Positions 38,404 to 47,559 of a stretch of DNA of 64,000 bases are shown here, piece by piece. The DNA is from Erythroxylum novogranatense (lineage: Eukaryota; Streptophyta; Magnoliopsida; Malpighiales; Erythroxylaceae), in the NCBI GenBank assembly GCA_029891385.1, contig CM057235.1, positions 7,435,001 through 7,499,000 of the forward strand, read 5' to 3'. Within the stretch, counting starts at the first letter, position 1. Each line of letters opens with the position of its first letter. The position numbers and the translations under genes are program-made. The notes below the pieces were generated by a model. The model did not search any database. It was given only the letters and a program-made list of their open reading frames with translations, and was not told the origin of the DNA.

Positions 38404-39031
38404 GAATCGGACAATGAATCGGGAGGTTCATGACCTTCTCAAGCAAGTTAACACTCTGAGAGCTGAACTTGCAGAGGCGAAGGAGGGGCAAGACATTTTG
38501 CGGGCTCAACTCTCTTCAGTTGAGGAGGAGAAGAAGTCTTTGGAGGAGGAGAGGAGCGCTTTGAAGGTTCAACTCAATACGGGTGAGGAGGAGAGAGATA
38601 GGGTGATTTTGGAGAGGGAAGGGCTGGCTGAGGAGTGTGAGGGCTTGAAGAAGGAGGTGAAGACGGAGCAGGAGCGTGGTAAAAAATTCCTTCAGGATTG
38701 TCATGAAGCAGTGAAGGGTAAACACAGGACCGAGGATATATTGAGGGAGTTGCGATGCTTCATCAAGAAGCAGAGGGTCGAGGCGATAAAGCGGTGGAAA
38801 AAGCGGTTCCTACATGGGGAGTGCTTAGAGTTCGCTTGCGACTTAACCCTTTCGGTCCTGAAGAGGTGCCATGAGGTTCACGTTCTTGACGGGTCGGAGT
38901 GTCCTTCGTTTGAGAATTATGCCGAGCCACTGCTTCTCGCTGCTCTCGGCCTTTCTTTGGAGGAAATGAGGGAGAGGGCCGAGGGAGAGCGGACCTTTAT
39001 TCCGGATGAGGATCTGGATCTTAGCTCATAA
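38404..39031 (+). pseudogene. Antisense extra ORF of Tat-like element, 3' part (coiled coil)
   Basis: This is the continuation of the 25205-26664 ORF after the chromovirus. From ATG 38414 (MNREVHDLLKQVNTLRAEL) there is a Glu/Lys/Leu-rich heptad stretch of about 95 residues, a predicted long coiled coil. Then comes a folded-looking C-terminal part (FIKKQRVEAIKRWKKRFLHG, LRRCHEV-like KRCHEVHVLDG, YAEPLLLAAL) ending EDLDLSS at 39031. Codon phase is kept across the insertion site: bases 26661-26664 plus 38409-38410 complete a codon in the same frame that enters 38414. The C-terminal coiled coil is typical of the proteins with the N-terminal gypsy-type domain. Function unknown. Confidence 0.75.
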
Positions 39032-39359
39032 GAGGAAGAGGGTGTCTCTCCGCTGTCTTCTCCTCCCCATCCGACTGCTGGTCCTTCCTCTGCCGACCCG
39101 GCTGCTCATGTTGCTGACCCTTCCTCTCCTCCAGAAGGATCAGAGTGATTGTTTTTCCCTTTGTAAGGCTCATCTGGTCGGGCTTGTGACCAGAGCTTTA
39201 ATTCAAAGAAATAGAAGCTCGTTTTTCATTATTTCTTTTATGTGTTAGAGATTAGATGATCCTCTCGAATAGCAGGTCGCGAATGAGTGCGCTCGATATG
39301 CATCAATCGGGTGAATTAGGTCGAGTAACAATGAGGTCGAACGATTCGAGATTTTGTCT
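39032..39359. other. 3' flank of the antisense ORF
   Basis: Continues past the stop with a Leu/Pro-rich reading and then T-rich sequence (39150-39250), perhaps the 3' UTR of the antisense transcript. No confident signal. The minisatellite starts near 39360. Confidence 0.4.
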
Positions 39360-40165
39360 TGGGATCCTAGCCGAGCATAGTCGAGGTCGATCGATGGTTC
39401 CAAGGATCTTGTCTTCGCAACCTCGCCGAGCGATAGTCGAGGTCGAACGATGGTTCCAAGGATCTTGTCTTGGCAACCCGATCGATCGATGGTCGAGGCC
39501 GAGCTATGGTTCCAAGGATCTTGTCTTGGCAACCTGGCCGAGCCATAGTCGAGGCCGATCGATGGTTCCAAGGATCTTGTCTTGGCAACCCGGTCGATCG
39601 ATGGTCAAGGCCGAGCTATGGTTCCAAGGATCTTGTCTTGGCAACCTAGCCGAGTGATAGTCGAGGTCGATCGATGGTTCCAAAGATCTTGTATTGGCAA
39701 CCCGGTCGATCGATGGTCGAGGCCGAGCTATGGTTCCAAGGATCTTGTCATGACAACCTGGCCGAGCGATGGTCGAGGTCGATCGATGGTGTTAAGGATC
39801 TTGTCTTGGCAACCCAACCGAGCGATAGTCGAGGTCGATCGATGGTTCCAAGGATCTTGTCTTGGCAACCCGGTCGAGCGATGGTCGAGACCGAGCTATG
39901 GTTCTAAGGATCTTGTCTTGGCATTCCGGCCGAGCGATAGTCGAGGCCGATCGATGGTTCCAAGGATCTTGTCTTGGCAAACCGGTCGATCGATGGTCGA
40001 GGCCGAGCTATGGTTCCAAGGATCTTGTCTTAGCAACCTGGCCGAGCGATAGTCGAGGTCTATCGATGGTTCCAAGGATCTTGTTTTGGCAACCCGATCG
40101 ATCGATGGTCGAGGCCGAGCTATGGTTCCAAGGATCTTGTCTTGGCAACCTGGCCGAGCGAGTTG
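39360..40165. repeat. 56-bp minisatellite with 112-bp higher-order repeat
   Basis: The string ATGGTTCCAAGGATCTTGTC starts at 39394, 39450, 39506, 39562, 39618, 39674, 39730 and, with changes, every 56 bp to 40122, giving about 14 units. Two unit types alternate: one followed by 'cccggtcgatcgatggtcga', the other by 'cctggccgagcgatagtcga'. The true repeat is therefore a 112-bp dimer; the order slips once near 39786. The array lies between the antisense ORF and the integrase end of the Tat-like element. Because 56 is not a multiple of 3 and the units lack stops, long ORFs occur on both strands; they are not genes. Confidence 0.95.
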
Positions 40166-40354
40166 AGATTTTCTTCTCTTTGCCAAATTTAACGAAATTT
40201 TTTCTTGCCAAGAAATTTGAAAACCCCTTTATTGATGATGATGAGGGCGTGGGCCGTTAAAAAACCTGACTGACAAGGCCAGGAAAAAGGTACCCACAAG
40301 TTGTGTACAATAAACAATAATAATAGAGAAAATAGAACTAAAATAAAGCTTATC

Positions 40355-41440
40355 TACTGGTAGAACGCCTTCAGGTTTTGAGAGTTCCAAGGCCTCGGTA
40401 GAATCTTCCCGTTCCCATCGCGTAGGATGTAGGAGTCAAGTCCGGCTTGCTTGATCACTTGATAGGGTCCTTCTCACGCCTGTCCAAGCTTTCCAAGATG
40501 CTTTCCAGCTGCCTCGACCTTTCGTAGGACGTATCCGCCGACCTTTATGTCGCTCGGCTTTACCCTTCTGTTGTAGAATTTTGTTGCTTTTTGCCTGACC
40601 GCTTCCGAACGGGCGGCTGCCCTATCCCTGTCTTCGCTGAGAAGCACGAGTTCCACTCGGCGTTCTTTGTTATTCCGCTCTTCTTCATAGCTCGACACTC
40701 TTTGATTGTGCAACACCACTTCTACTGGAACTAAGGCTTCTGCCCCGAAAGTCATCCTAAACGGTCTTTCTCCTGTGGCTCCATTTGGGGTAGTCCTGTA
40801 AGCCCACAATACTTCATCTAGTTCATCTACCCAAGTCTTACGTCCGTCTAAGCGCTTCTTGAAGGCGCTCATTATCTTTTTGTTAGTGTTCTCCGCGAGG
40901 TCGTTGCTTTGAGGGTGGGCTACTGAAGTCAATTGGAGCCTTATCCTTAGTCGCTCGCAAAAGTCTCTGAATTTGTCGTTGTCAAACTGTCGACCGTTGT
41001 CCGTAACCAACACCATAGGCATTCCAAAGCGACTTAGTATATTTCTTCATACAAAATTTTCCATCTTCTGCTCAGTAATTGTAGCGACCGCTTCAGCTTC
41101 TACCCATTTGGTGAAATATTCTACTGCTACTATCAAGAACTTTTTCTGTCCAGGACCGAGGGGGAAAGGTCCTAGTATATCCATTCCCCATTGAGCAAAG
41201 GGGATAGGATGGCTCACGATTTTCATCCTCTCAGTCGGCTGGTGAGACAGGCTACTGTTTTTCTGACAAGTCTCACATCGGTCGACTTTCTTCTGGCAAT
41301 CTTCTCATTGTCGGCCAGTAATACCCCTGTCGAATCAGTCTATGAGCCAACATCCTACCTCCTATGTGGTTTCCACACATTTCTTCATGGACTTCGGCCA
41401 TTGCCTGCTCTGCCTCTTCTTAACTCAAGCATCGTAGTAG
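40355..41440 (-). pseudogene. Tat-like integrase
   Basis: Minus strand. The N-terminal region reads MCGNHIGGRMLAHRLIRQGYYWP (partly, near 41385-41310), the HHCC zinc-binding part. The frame then breaks. From 41022: VLVTDNGRQFDNDKFRDFC, HPQSNDLAENTNKKI (the conserved catalytic-Glu region, with N-D replacing the usual N-G-Q), DELDEVLWAYRTTPNGATGE and FRMTFGAEALVPVE. The C-terminus gives DIKVGGYVLRKVEAAGKHLG and, after a frame break at 40474, GPYQVIKQAGLDSYILRDG to near 40355. Inserts cDNA into the host genome in active elements. Non-functional here. Confidence 0.88.
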
Positions 41441-42799
41441 TGGCCAGTCATAAGATCGCTTGTACAAGGCGTCGTTAACAATCGCATATTCAGTCGCCTT
41501 TATCCTTAGTTTTTTGGCTACCAAGGTATCTTCAGGTTGCGTTCCCCTGAGGAGGTATTGTTTGATCGGTTCCATCCAACTTGACCGATCGGCATTTATG
41601 TCGAGGACTTCATTAGCTTTCTGAATGCTGGGCCGTTCTAGTCGCTCGACCAAAACGTTATTTTTCACGTCTCGGTCGGAAGCCATTTTGGAAAGCGCAT
41701 CTATCTTAGCATTTCGGGTCCGTTCTATCCTGCTGATCGAGTATTGCTCGAAATTACTCAATTCCTGCTTTACCAGTTCCAGGTACTTGATCATGCTGCT
41801 CCCCTTGGCCTCATACTGTCCAGTGACTTAACCAACTACTACTTGGCTATCTCTGTACACCTAGAGATACTTTACCCCCATCTCCTTTTCTAATTGTAGG
41901 CCGGCTATCAGAGTCTCATATTCTGCTTCATTATTAGAAACTTTCAAATCTAGCCGGAGAGCATATTCTATCTTTTCTTCCTGGTGCAGGTTGATTAATA
42001 CCACTCCTGCCTCGTATCCCTCTGCATTGGACGACCCGTCAACAAATAGGTTCCAGGCAGGGCGTTGCTCACCTTGTGAGTCAGGTTGACTCATTTTTGC
42101 AACGAAGTCTGCCAACACTTGGTCCTTGATCGTTGTTCGAGGCTTATATTGTATATCGAATTCCCCCAGCTCTACTGCACATTTTATTAATCGCCCCGAA
42201 GTCTCAAGTTTTTGGAGGCACCGCCTGAGGGGTTGGTCGATCCATACCTCGATGGTATGACTCTGGAAGCAAGGCCTTAGCTTTCGCGCTGCAGTTATCA
42301 AGGAGAGAGCCAGCTTTTCTATGGGTGCATACCGTGTTTCTAGTCCGTTCAGCACCTTACTGACGTAATAGATAGGGCGTTGTTCGTTTCCCTCCGATCG
42401 AACAAGGACTGCGCTGATCGCCCCCTCCGTGACTGCCAAATACAAAATCAGACTCTCCCCCTCAATTGGGCTTTGCAGGATGGGTGGACTAGTTAGATAC
42501 TACTTCAAGTGTTGAAATGCTCTTTCACATTCATCCGGCCATTGGAACTGGGTCACATCCGCTTTCCTTAAAATTTTGAAGAATGGGAGGCATTTGTCCC
42601 CCATCTTGGAGATGAATCTACCCAAAGAGACTATTCGACCGTTCAATATCTGAACGTCTTTCAAGCATCGCGGCGAAAGCATTTGGACGATAGCTTCAAT
42701 TTTCTCTGAGTTAGCCTCAATTCCCCGCTGAGTAATCATAAACCCTAGGAATTTTCCGGATGCCCCACTAAAAACGCACTTTTCCAGGTTCAACTTCAT
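41425..42799 (-). pseudogene. Tat-like RT thumb and RNase H
   Basis: Minus strand. 42799-42500 carries LNLEKCVFSGASGKFLGFMI and RIVSLGRFISKMGDKCLPFF, the RT C-terminus of Tat elements. After a break, 42445-41861 gives RPIYYVSKVLNGLETRYAPI, then LVDF-type linker VLADFVAKMS, and the RNase H core WNLFVDGSSNAEGYEAGVVL with SNNEAEYETLIAGLQL. Here Asp of FVDGS and Glu of NEAEYE are the metal-binding residues of the second RNase H domain typical of Tat. The end (41794-41420) reads FEQYSISRIERTRNAKIDAL. Frame breaks near 42450, 41850 and 41420. Confidence 0.88.
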
Positions 42800-42826
42800 C
42801 TGAAATTTATTGAGGGTCTGGAAGAC

Positions 42827-43852
42827 TTATTTGAGATCTTCCACATGCTCAGCGACCGTCTTACTTTTGACCACCATATCATCCACATAGGCCTCAACCG
42901 ATCGACCGATCTGTTTCTTAAAAACTTTCATGATGAGCCGCTGATAGCTAGCCCCCACATTCTTTAAGCCGAACGACATTACTTGGTAGCAATACGTGCC
43001 ATGGTCAGTTATAAAGGTTGTCTTCTCTTCATCTTCGAGACTCATTTGAATCTGATGGTAGCCCGAGAAAGCATCCAAGAAGCTGAGAAGTTCATGCCCT
43101 GACGTGAAGTCTACCAGCTGATCGATTTTGGGCAGAGGGAAGCTATCTTTTGGGCACGCTTTGTTTAAGTCGGTGAAGTCGATGCACATTCTCCACTTTC
43201 TGTTTTTCTTCTTCACAAGCACAACATTTGCCAACCATTCAGGGTATTTGACTTCCCGAATGAACCCGGCACTAAGCATCTTTTCTATCTCCTTTTCAAT
43301 CACCTCCTGGCGCTCTTTGCTTTGCCACCGCTTCTTCTGTCTAACTGGCTTGTAATCTTCTCGAATACCGAGAGAATGCGATGCGACCGATCGAGAAATT
43401 CCAGGCATATCACTCGGTACCCAGGCAAAAACCGATCTATTTTCTACCAAGCAGTCCGTGATTTCTTTGACTAGGTCCTTCTGAAGCTCGGAACCTAGAT
43501 TTGTGAACTTGGAGCGATCTGCTTCGTCCAATATGACCCGCTGCGTTTCTTCCACGAGGTTCATCCTCTCCACCTCTTCATCGGCTCTTACATCAAGAGA
43601 GCTCGTCAGCACTACCGCCCCATCTAATGTCCTTGTTTCTGCTAAATAGCATTCCCTAGCGATTCTCTGTTGTCCCCTGACAACACCAATTCCATGGGAC
43701 GTTGGGAACTTCATTGCTTGATAGTAAGTGGAGACAACCGCTCTAAGGGCGTTTTGAGTAGCTCGTCCGATTATCGCATTGTACGCCCCTTGAAACTTCA
43801 CAACCAGGAACTCAACGTTCTTTTCTATCGGGCCGACCGGCCCTATGCTCAT
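42827..43852 (-). CDS. Tat-like protease-end and reverse transcriptase (open 341 codons)
   Basis: The longest open stretch of the Tat-like element. It begins in the protease C-terminus (FQGAYNAIIGRATQNALRAV), then a linker with SVFAWVPSDMPGI, and the RT: IREVKYPEWLANVVLVKKKN, WRMCIDFTDLNKACPKDSFP, LLSFLDAFSGYHQIQM, TYCYQVMSFGLKNVGASYQR and the catalytic EAYVDDMVVKSK. The Asp pair and the other RT Asp (FLDAFSG) are all present. It should be part of a gag-pol polyprotein; the frame ends at a stop (42829-42827) right after HVEDLK, where intact elements continue, so it is a fragment, not a complete gene. Confidence 0.88.
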   Translation of the reverse strand: MSIGPVGPIEKNVEFLVVKFQGAYNAIIGRATQNALRAVVSTYYQAMKFPTSHGIGVVRGQQRIARECYLAETRTLDGAVVLTSSLDVRADEEVERMNLVEETQRVILDEADRSKFTNLGSELQKDLVKEITDCLVENRSVFAWVPSDMPGISRSVASHSLGIREDYKPVRQKKRWQSKERQEVIEKEIEKMLSAGFIREVKYPEWLANVVLVKKKNRKWRMCIDFTDLNKACPKDSFPLPKIDQLVDFTSGHELLSFLDAFSGYHQIQMSLEDEEKTTFITDHGTYCYQVMSFGLKNVGASYQRLIMKVFKKQIGRSVEAYVDDMVVKSKTVAEHVEDLK

Positions 43853-44985
43853 TATCTCGATCGGTATTTTGTCCGTGCTTCAAAAATCGACCCATCCTTC
43901 CTCTTTTGATAAGGATTTCGATTTTTTTTTAAGTGCCAGCAATCTTCCGTGTCATGACCGACGTCTTTGTGGAAATGAAAATATAAATCCGGATCCCTAT
44001 TCTTGTAGGGAGTCTCCATCTTATTGGGTTCTCGGAGGGGTTTCCCATCCGCTCTCATGGCCGCCAGTACTTCCGCATATCGTCTGTTGAGCGAGGTGAA
44101 CTCTCGTCGATGTCCTTGTCGATCGATCGGGTTTCTCCAGCTCGACTGATCCTTCTGTCTCTTGTGGGACTCATCCACTCTGCCACTCGGCCCGCGATCG
44201 TCTACTCTACGTTTTGTGTTTTTCAATACTTCTTTGAGCTGGATGTACTTGTCTGCCCGATTTCTTATCTCTTGAATAGATCTGGGTTGATCGAGGGTCA
44301 ACAACTTTTTGAACTCCTCATCCCTCGTGTTGCTCATGAGTGCAGCCAACATGGATGAGCAGGTGAGGTCAGGGACTTCGACAGCTTCGTTGTTGAACCG
44401 AGTGATGAACTCCCGTAAACTTTCATTCCTTCCTTGTGTCAACTGCATTACTTCCAACGCAGTTTTCTGCGGCCGTTTACTTGTGGCGAACTGGTTGAGA
44501 AATAGCGATTTAAAGTCTTCAAAACAAGTGATGCAGCTCGGAGGTAAACTGTTGAACCATTCCCGAGCTCCTTCTTGAAAAGCGGTACAAAATGCCTTAC
44601 ATTGAATGGCGTCGGGGACGCAGTGTAGGTTCATCATTGACTAAAAGTGCTGCAAATAGTCTAGGGAATCGATCTTTCTGGTGTACTTTTCTGGGGTCGG
44701 TATTTTGGTATCGACCGCTGGGAGGCTATCCAAGATCGCCGGGGTGAAGGGAGAGCTATATTGAGTTGTTGGACGATCCGGGTGGAAACTCATGGCCGCA
44801 TTGATCCGATTGTCCACGATTTTTTCTAAGGCTTCAGCAGGGTGGTGATCGGTCATCATACCAATCTGCCGTCTGACAGCTCTTCTTTCATCACCGAGAT
44901 ATAAGATCGATGAATCAATGGATCGATCGTTTCTCGATCTGTTGTCGGGTGAGGGAGGTATGCTGTGGCGTAGGAGGATTTGCAC
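43853..44985 (-). pseudogene. Tat-like gag
   Basis: Two open stretches, 44985-44641 and 44637-43852, separated by one stop. The first ends KIPTPEKYTRKIDSLDYLQHF, the second continues CKAFCTAFQEGAREWFNSLP, NQFATSKRPQKTALEVMQLT, LREFITRFNNEAVEV, which is the gag core of Tat elements. A CCHC-like motif follows (DLYFHFHKDVGHDTEDCWHL); the first Cys is Phe, so the knuckle is damaged. The N-terminus runs up to about 45000. One stop plus the changed knuckle indicate recent decay. Confidence 0.88.
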
Positions 44986-45253
44986 CTAGGGGATGCTGGA
45001 GATTCGGATGCATATTGGTCTCAGCATTGTCCTCCAAGGCTGCGCTCTATTCTTCTTGATCTGGGTTTTGAGGTTGTGGTTGCTCATTCGGGTGCGAAGA
45101 CTGTGTGCGGGAATCATGGTGTGTTGGTGGCAAAGTGGCCGGTAACTGCAAACCCAACCGTTGTAGCGCCAATACCGCGACGGCCGCTACGTCAGGGTTG
45201 GCTGCTGCCGCCTGACTGATCTGTGTGTTTCTCGATTTGGTGCCCTGATGTCG
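44986..45253. other. Tat-like 5' leader
   Basis: Sequence between gag and the primer site. On the minus strand it may encode the first part of gag (Asn/Gln/Pro-rich) in another frame. No independent feature is seen. Confidence 0.4.
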
Positions 45254-45274
45254 GGCTCCCCGGTGGGCGCCAAT
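45254..45274 (-). other. Primer-binding region of the Tat-like element
   Basis: Directly after the LTR end (minus strand ..GGCTGAACCA) comes ATTGGCGCCCACCGGGGAGC. The 'TTGGCGCCCACCG.GG' string after the 5' LTR is the usual PBS context of Tat-type gypsy elements, so the right LTR is the 5' LTR. Confidence 0.75.
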
Positions 45275-45693
45275 TGGTTCAGCCTGATCCTAGCGAGGCT
45301 ACACGTTACCGTTTGGATCCATGAGTTTGACTGTCTTCTAGCAAGAGTTCCTGCAAAACAACACAAGGCACACCGGGGGTTGATATCCAACAGGCCCCTC
45401 CGACGCTCAAGTTAGCCTTTTTGGTGAGGGTTTGATAGCTAAGAACAGAGAAACTAGGGTTCTGATTACGTACCTGTATCATGACAAAGCTATACCTTAT
45501 ATATGGGATGGTTGCTAGGTTTAAGTCTTTACGTATGCATGGGAGACTTCCACCTGCGAGCGGGCCATGGATGTGTGGACTAGAGCATGGGCTTATTATA
45601 GTCAATAGGGATTAGGTCAATCCTTGCGGGATGGACCAATAGGCCCATGAGTCGTTTTTAGTAGGTTTGGGCCAAGCATGACCGACCCAACCA
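45275..45693 (-). repeat. 5' LTR of the Tat-like element (419 bp)
   Basis: Plus-strand ends TGGTTCAGCC and GACCCAACCA give TG..CA with 5-bp inverted ends TGGTT/AACCA. AGCAC follows at 45694-45698 and equals the five bases before the left LTR. Very short for an element of this size. Confidence 0.9.
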
Positions 45694-45698
45694 AGCAC

Positions 45699-45955
45699 TA
45701 ACTCGACTTCCTTTTTTGCAAGTTAGGCATTTGAAATCTATATGTGCCAATTTGAGGGAGAGTACTCGGATATATGTAACTACCTGAGATATATATAACC
45801 CATCCTAGCCTTCCCCCCTCTACTGCCCTCTCACCCCTATACTTCATTTTTCCTTCTTCTTCCTTAACAACAATACATTATTCGCACGTCACCATTTCTT
45901 CTTCGCCTCTGCAGCTTCTACAAACTATAACCTTTCTCCTTCAATTTTCAACACC
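45699..45955 (+). mobile_element. Copia 3' end: last codons, PPT and 3' LTR (right half of split element)
   Basis: Resumes the RNase H-side sequence cut at 24162. After a few codons a purine tract TTTGAGGGAGAG (45751-45762) marks the PPT, and the LTR begins near 45763 (tactcggatatatgtaac, mutated from the usual TGTTGG..atatatgtaac). The LTR seems to end around 45950. TC-rich sequence at 45805-45935 and 'tatatataacccatcc' are typical of short copia LTRs. End position is approximate. Confidence 0.65.
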
Positions 45956-46029
45956 ATTCCTATAGCTGAATCTTCCTTGCAATCCAACTCTTTAACCTGG
46001 TTTTTAGACTTTTTTCCAACAGTCCATAA

Positions 46030-47540
46030 ATTGTACCTATGGACATTCATTTGCTGCCTTTAAGTTTAAACAACTCAAAGGCTCTAGCTGAGAAATCTTC
46101 TGCACCTACCTCAGTAACCCTCCCTCAAACAGCCTTAACAAATCTCCCTTACGCAAGACATGGACCCAAGTTATTGGTAATTCTAGACCTGAGCAAAAGC
46201 TGAAGTATTGTCCACCCCATGAGTCATTTGAGCAGAGAATAGTCTTTCCACCTCTGGATATCTTAAAAGCTAGTGTAGATAGATGGAGAACAACATTGTT
46301 TGGATTCTCCATTGACAGGAGAATTGCTTTTACAGTGATGAAACACTAGGCTTTTAACACATGGAAGTATTATAGTTTGGTTGATTTTTTGGTGAACAAT
46401 GATGGCATATTCTTGTTTAAATTCTCAAGTTCATAAAAAGCTAAATTAGTGTTACAGTTGGGACCATGGCACGTACAAAGCAAGCCATTGTTATTTCAGG
46501 CTTGGAGACCAGGTCTCAAATTGGAATATCTCATGTAAGAAATTTCAATTTGGGCATGCCTACACGAGGTCCCTCTTAAATACTGGACCACTAGTGGAAT
46601 AGGCCATCTTGCAAGTTTTATAGGAATACCAAATAGCCTTAGATCAACGTACAGCTGAAATCAAACATATTAATTATGGTAGAGTATGCACATTGATTGC
46701 CTTTTGTCTGACTTACCTAATACCATTCTATTCGTTAGGCTGAATGAGGAGTTGGAGCCCATAGAGGATCAATTGAAGGTCACATATGCATAGAGGCCTC
46801 AACCTAGTAAGAAACAATTATGGAGACCAACAAGGAATGTGTTTAAAATAGGAAATTACCATGAATTGGAGTTGAGTGTAGAAAAGAAGGAGCTGAGTGA
46901 AGAGAATGCACCTGTAATTCCCAGTATAACTATCAACATTACAAACAAAACATCAGGTACAGCAGAAAATTGTATAAATGACACTCAAAGTGCAAACAGT
47001 AAGTAGAATGAAGGGAATGCAGCTGTAATTCCCAATGCAACTATCAATACTACAAACAAAACTCCAGGTACAGTAGACAATCGTATAACCTTACTCCGAG
47101 TGCAAACAGTAAGCAAAATGAAGAGGATCCAAATGTAATTCCTAGTACATTAAACAAGGAAACAAATCAAAGTGCAATTGTAGCAGACCGTGTAACGACA
47201 GATTCACTAGTTGCAAACAATGTTACAGCTCCTACTGTAGAGATAAAGCAACAAGTCAAGTGAGTGAGGAGGGACAACATATAAAGATACTAGTGTATAC
47301 CTCTAATAAACCTATAAAGGAGTATGAGAATGCTGATAATGTGGATAAGCATAAAGATAAACATCTAGAAATCATAAACAAATTTAGCAACGAGCACAAA
47401 TGGAACATGAATTTGAGATAGTGGCCAGAAGAAAATCCAATAAGAAAAAGAAACTCTCCCCAAGGGAGTCAGAGTCAAGAACATCCTCACCTAGAACGTA
47501 AGAGGGGCTAATAACCCTAACGAGAAGTTGATGATTAGTA
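46030..47540 (+). pseudogene. LINE ORF1 relic (DUF4283 / CCHC type)
   Basis: Reading across frames: LKYCPPHESFEQRIVFPPLD near 46198-46260, then a segment ending FFKF, GPWHVQSKPLLFQAWRPG near 46465-46520, IWACLHEVPLKYWTTSGIGH (to about 46600) and LASFIGIP. This is the DUF4283 domain of plant LINE ORF1 proteins, an RNA-binding gag-like protein. The C-terminal part (46840-47460) is Asn/Thr-rich with three variant copies of 'vipsitintnkt' about 110 bp apart, and ends in a Lys-rich ARRKSNKKKKLSP-like stretch. Many stops. Confidence 0.78.
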
Positions 47541-47559
47541 TATCATTTTGCAAAATAAA

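Larger units (their letters stand above)
24163..45693 (-). mobile_element. Tat-like Ty3/gypsy element carrying a nested chromovirus
   Basis: The LTR copies 24163-24541 and 45275-45693 both begin TGGTTCAGCC on the plus strand, and the right one ends CCCAACCA. Target duplication AGCAC lies at 24158-24162 and 45694-45698. The gag-pol genes are on the minus strand (44985 to 40355), in the order gag, protease, RT, RNase H, integrase. An extra ORF lies antisense between pol and the 3' LTR, as known for Tat-lineage elements. Without the nested 11.7-kb chromovirus (26665-38403) it would be about 9.8 kb. LTR differences are mostly transitions. All genes are broken, so it is not autonomous. Confidence 0.88.

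Noticed and set aside
39360..40165. Regularly spaced repeats resembling a CRISPR array
   Set aside because: Units are directly adjacent without unique spacers, and the setting is a plant retroelement.
39245..40260. Several overlapping ORFs of 60-150 codons on both strands
   Set aside because: They exist because the 56-bp minisatellite lacks stop codons and its unit length is not a multiple of three.
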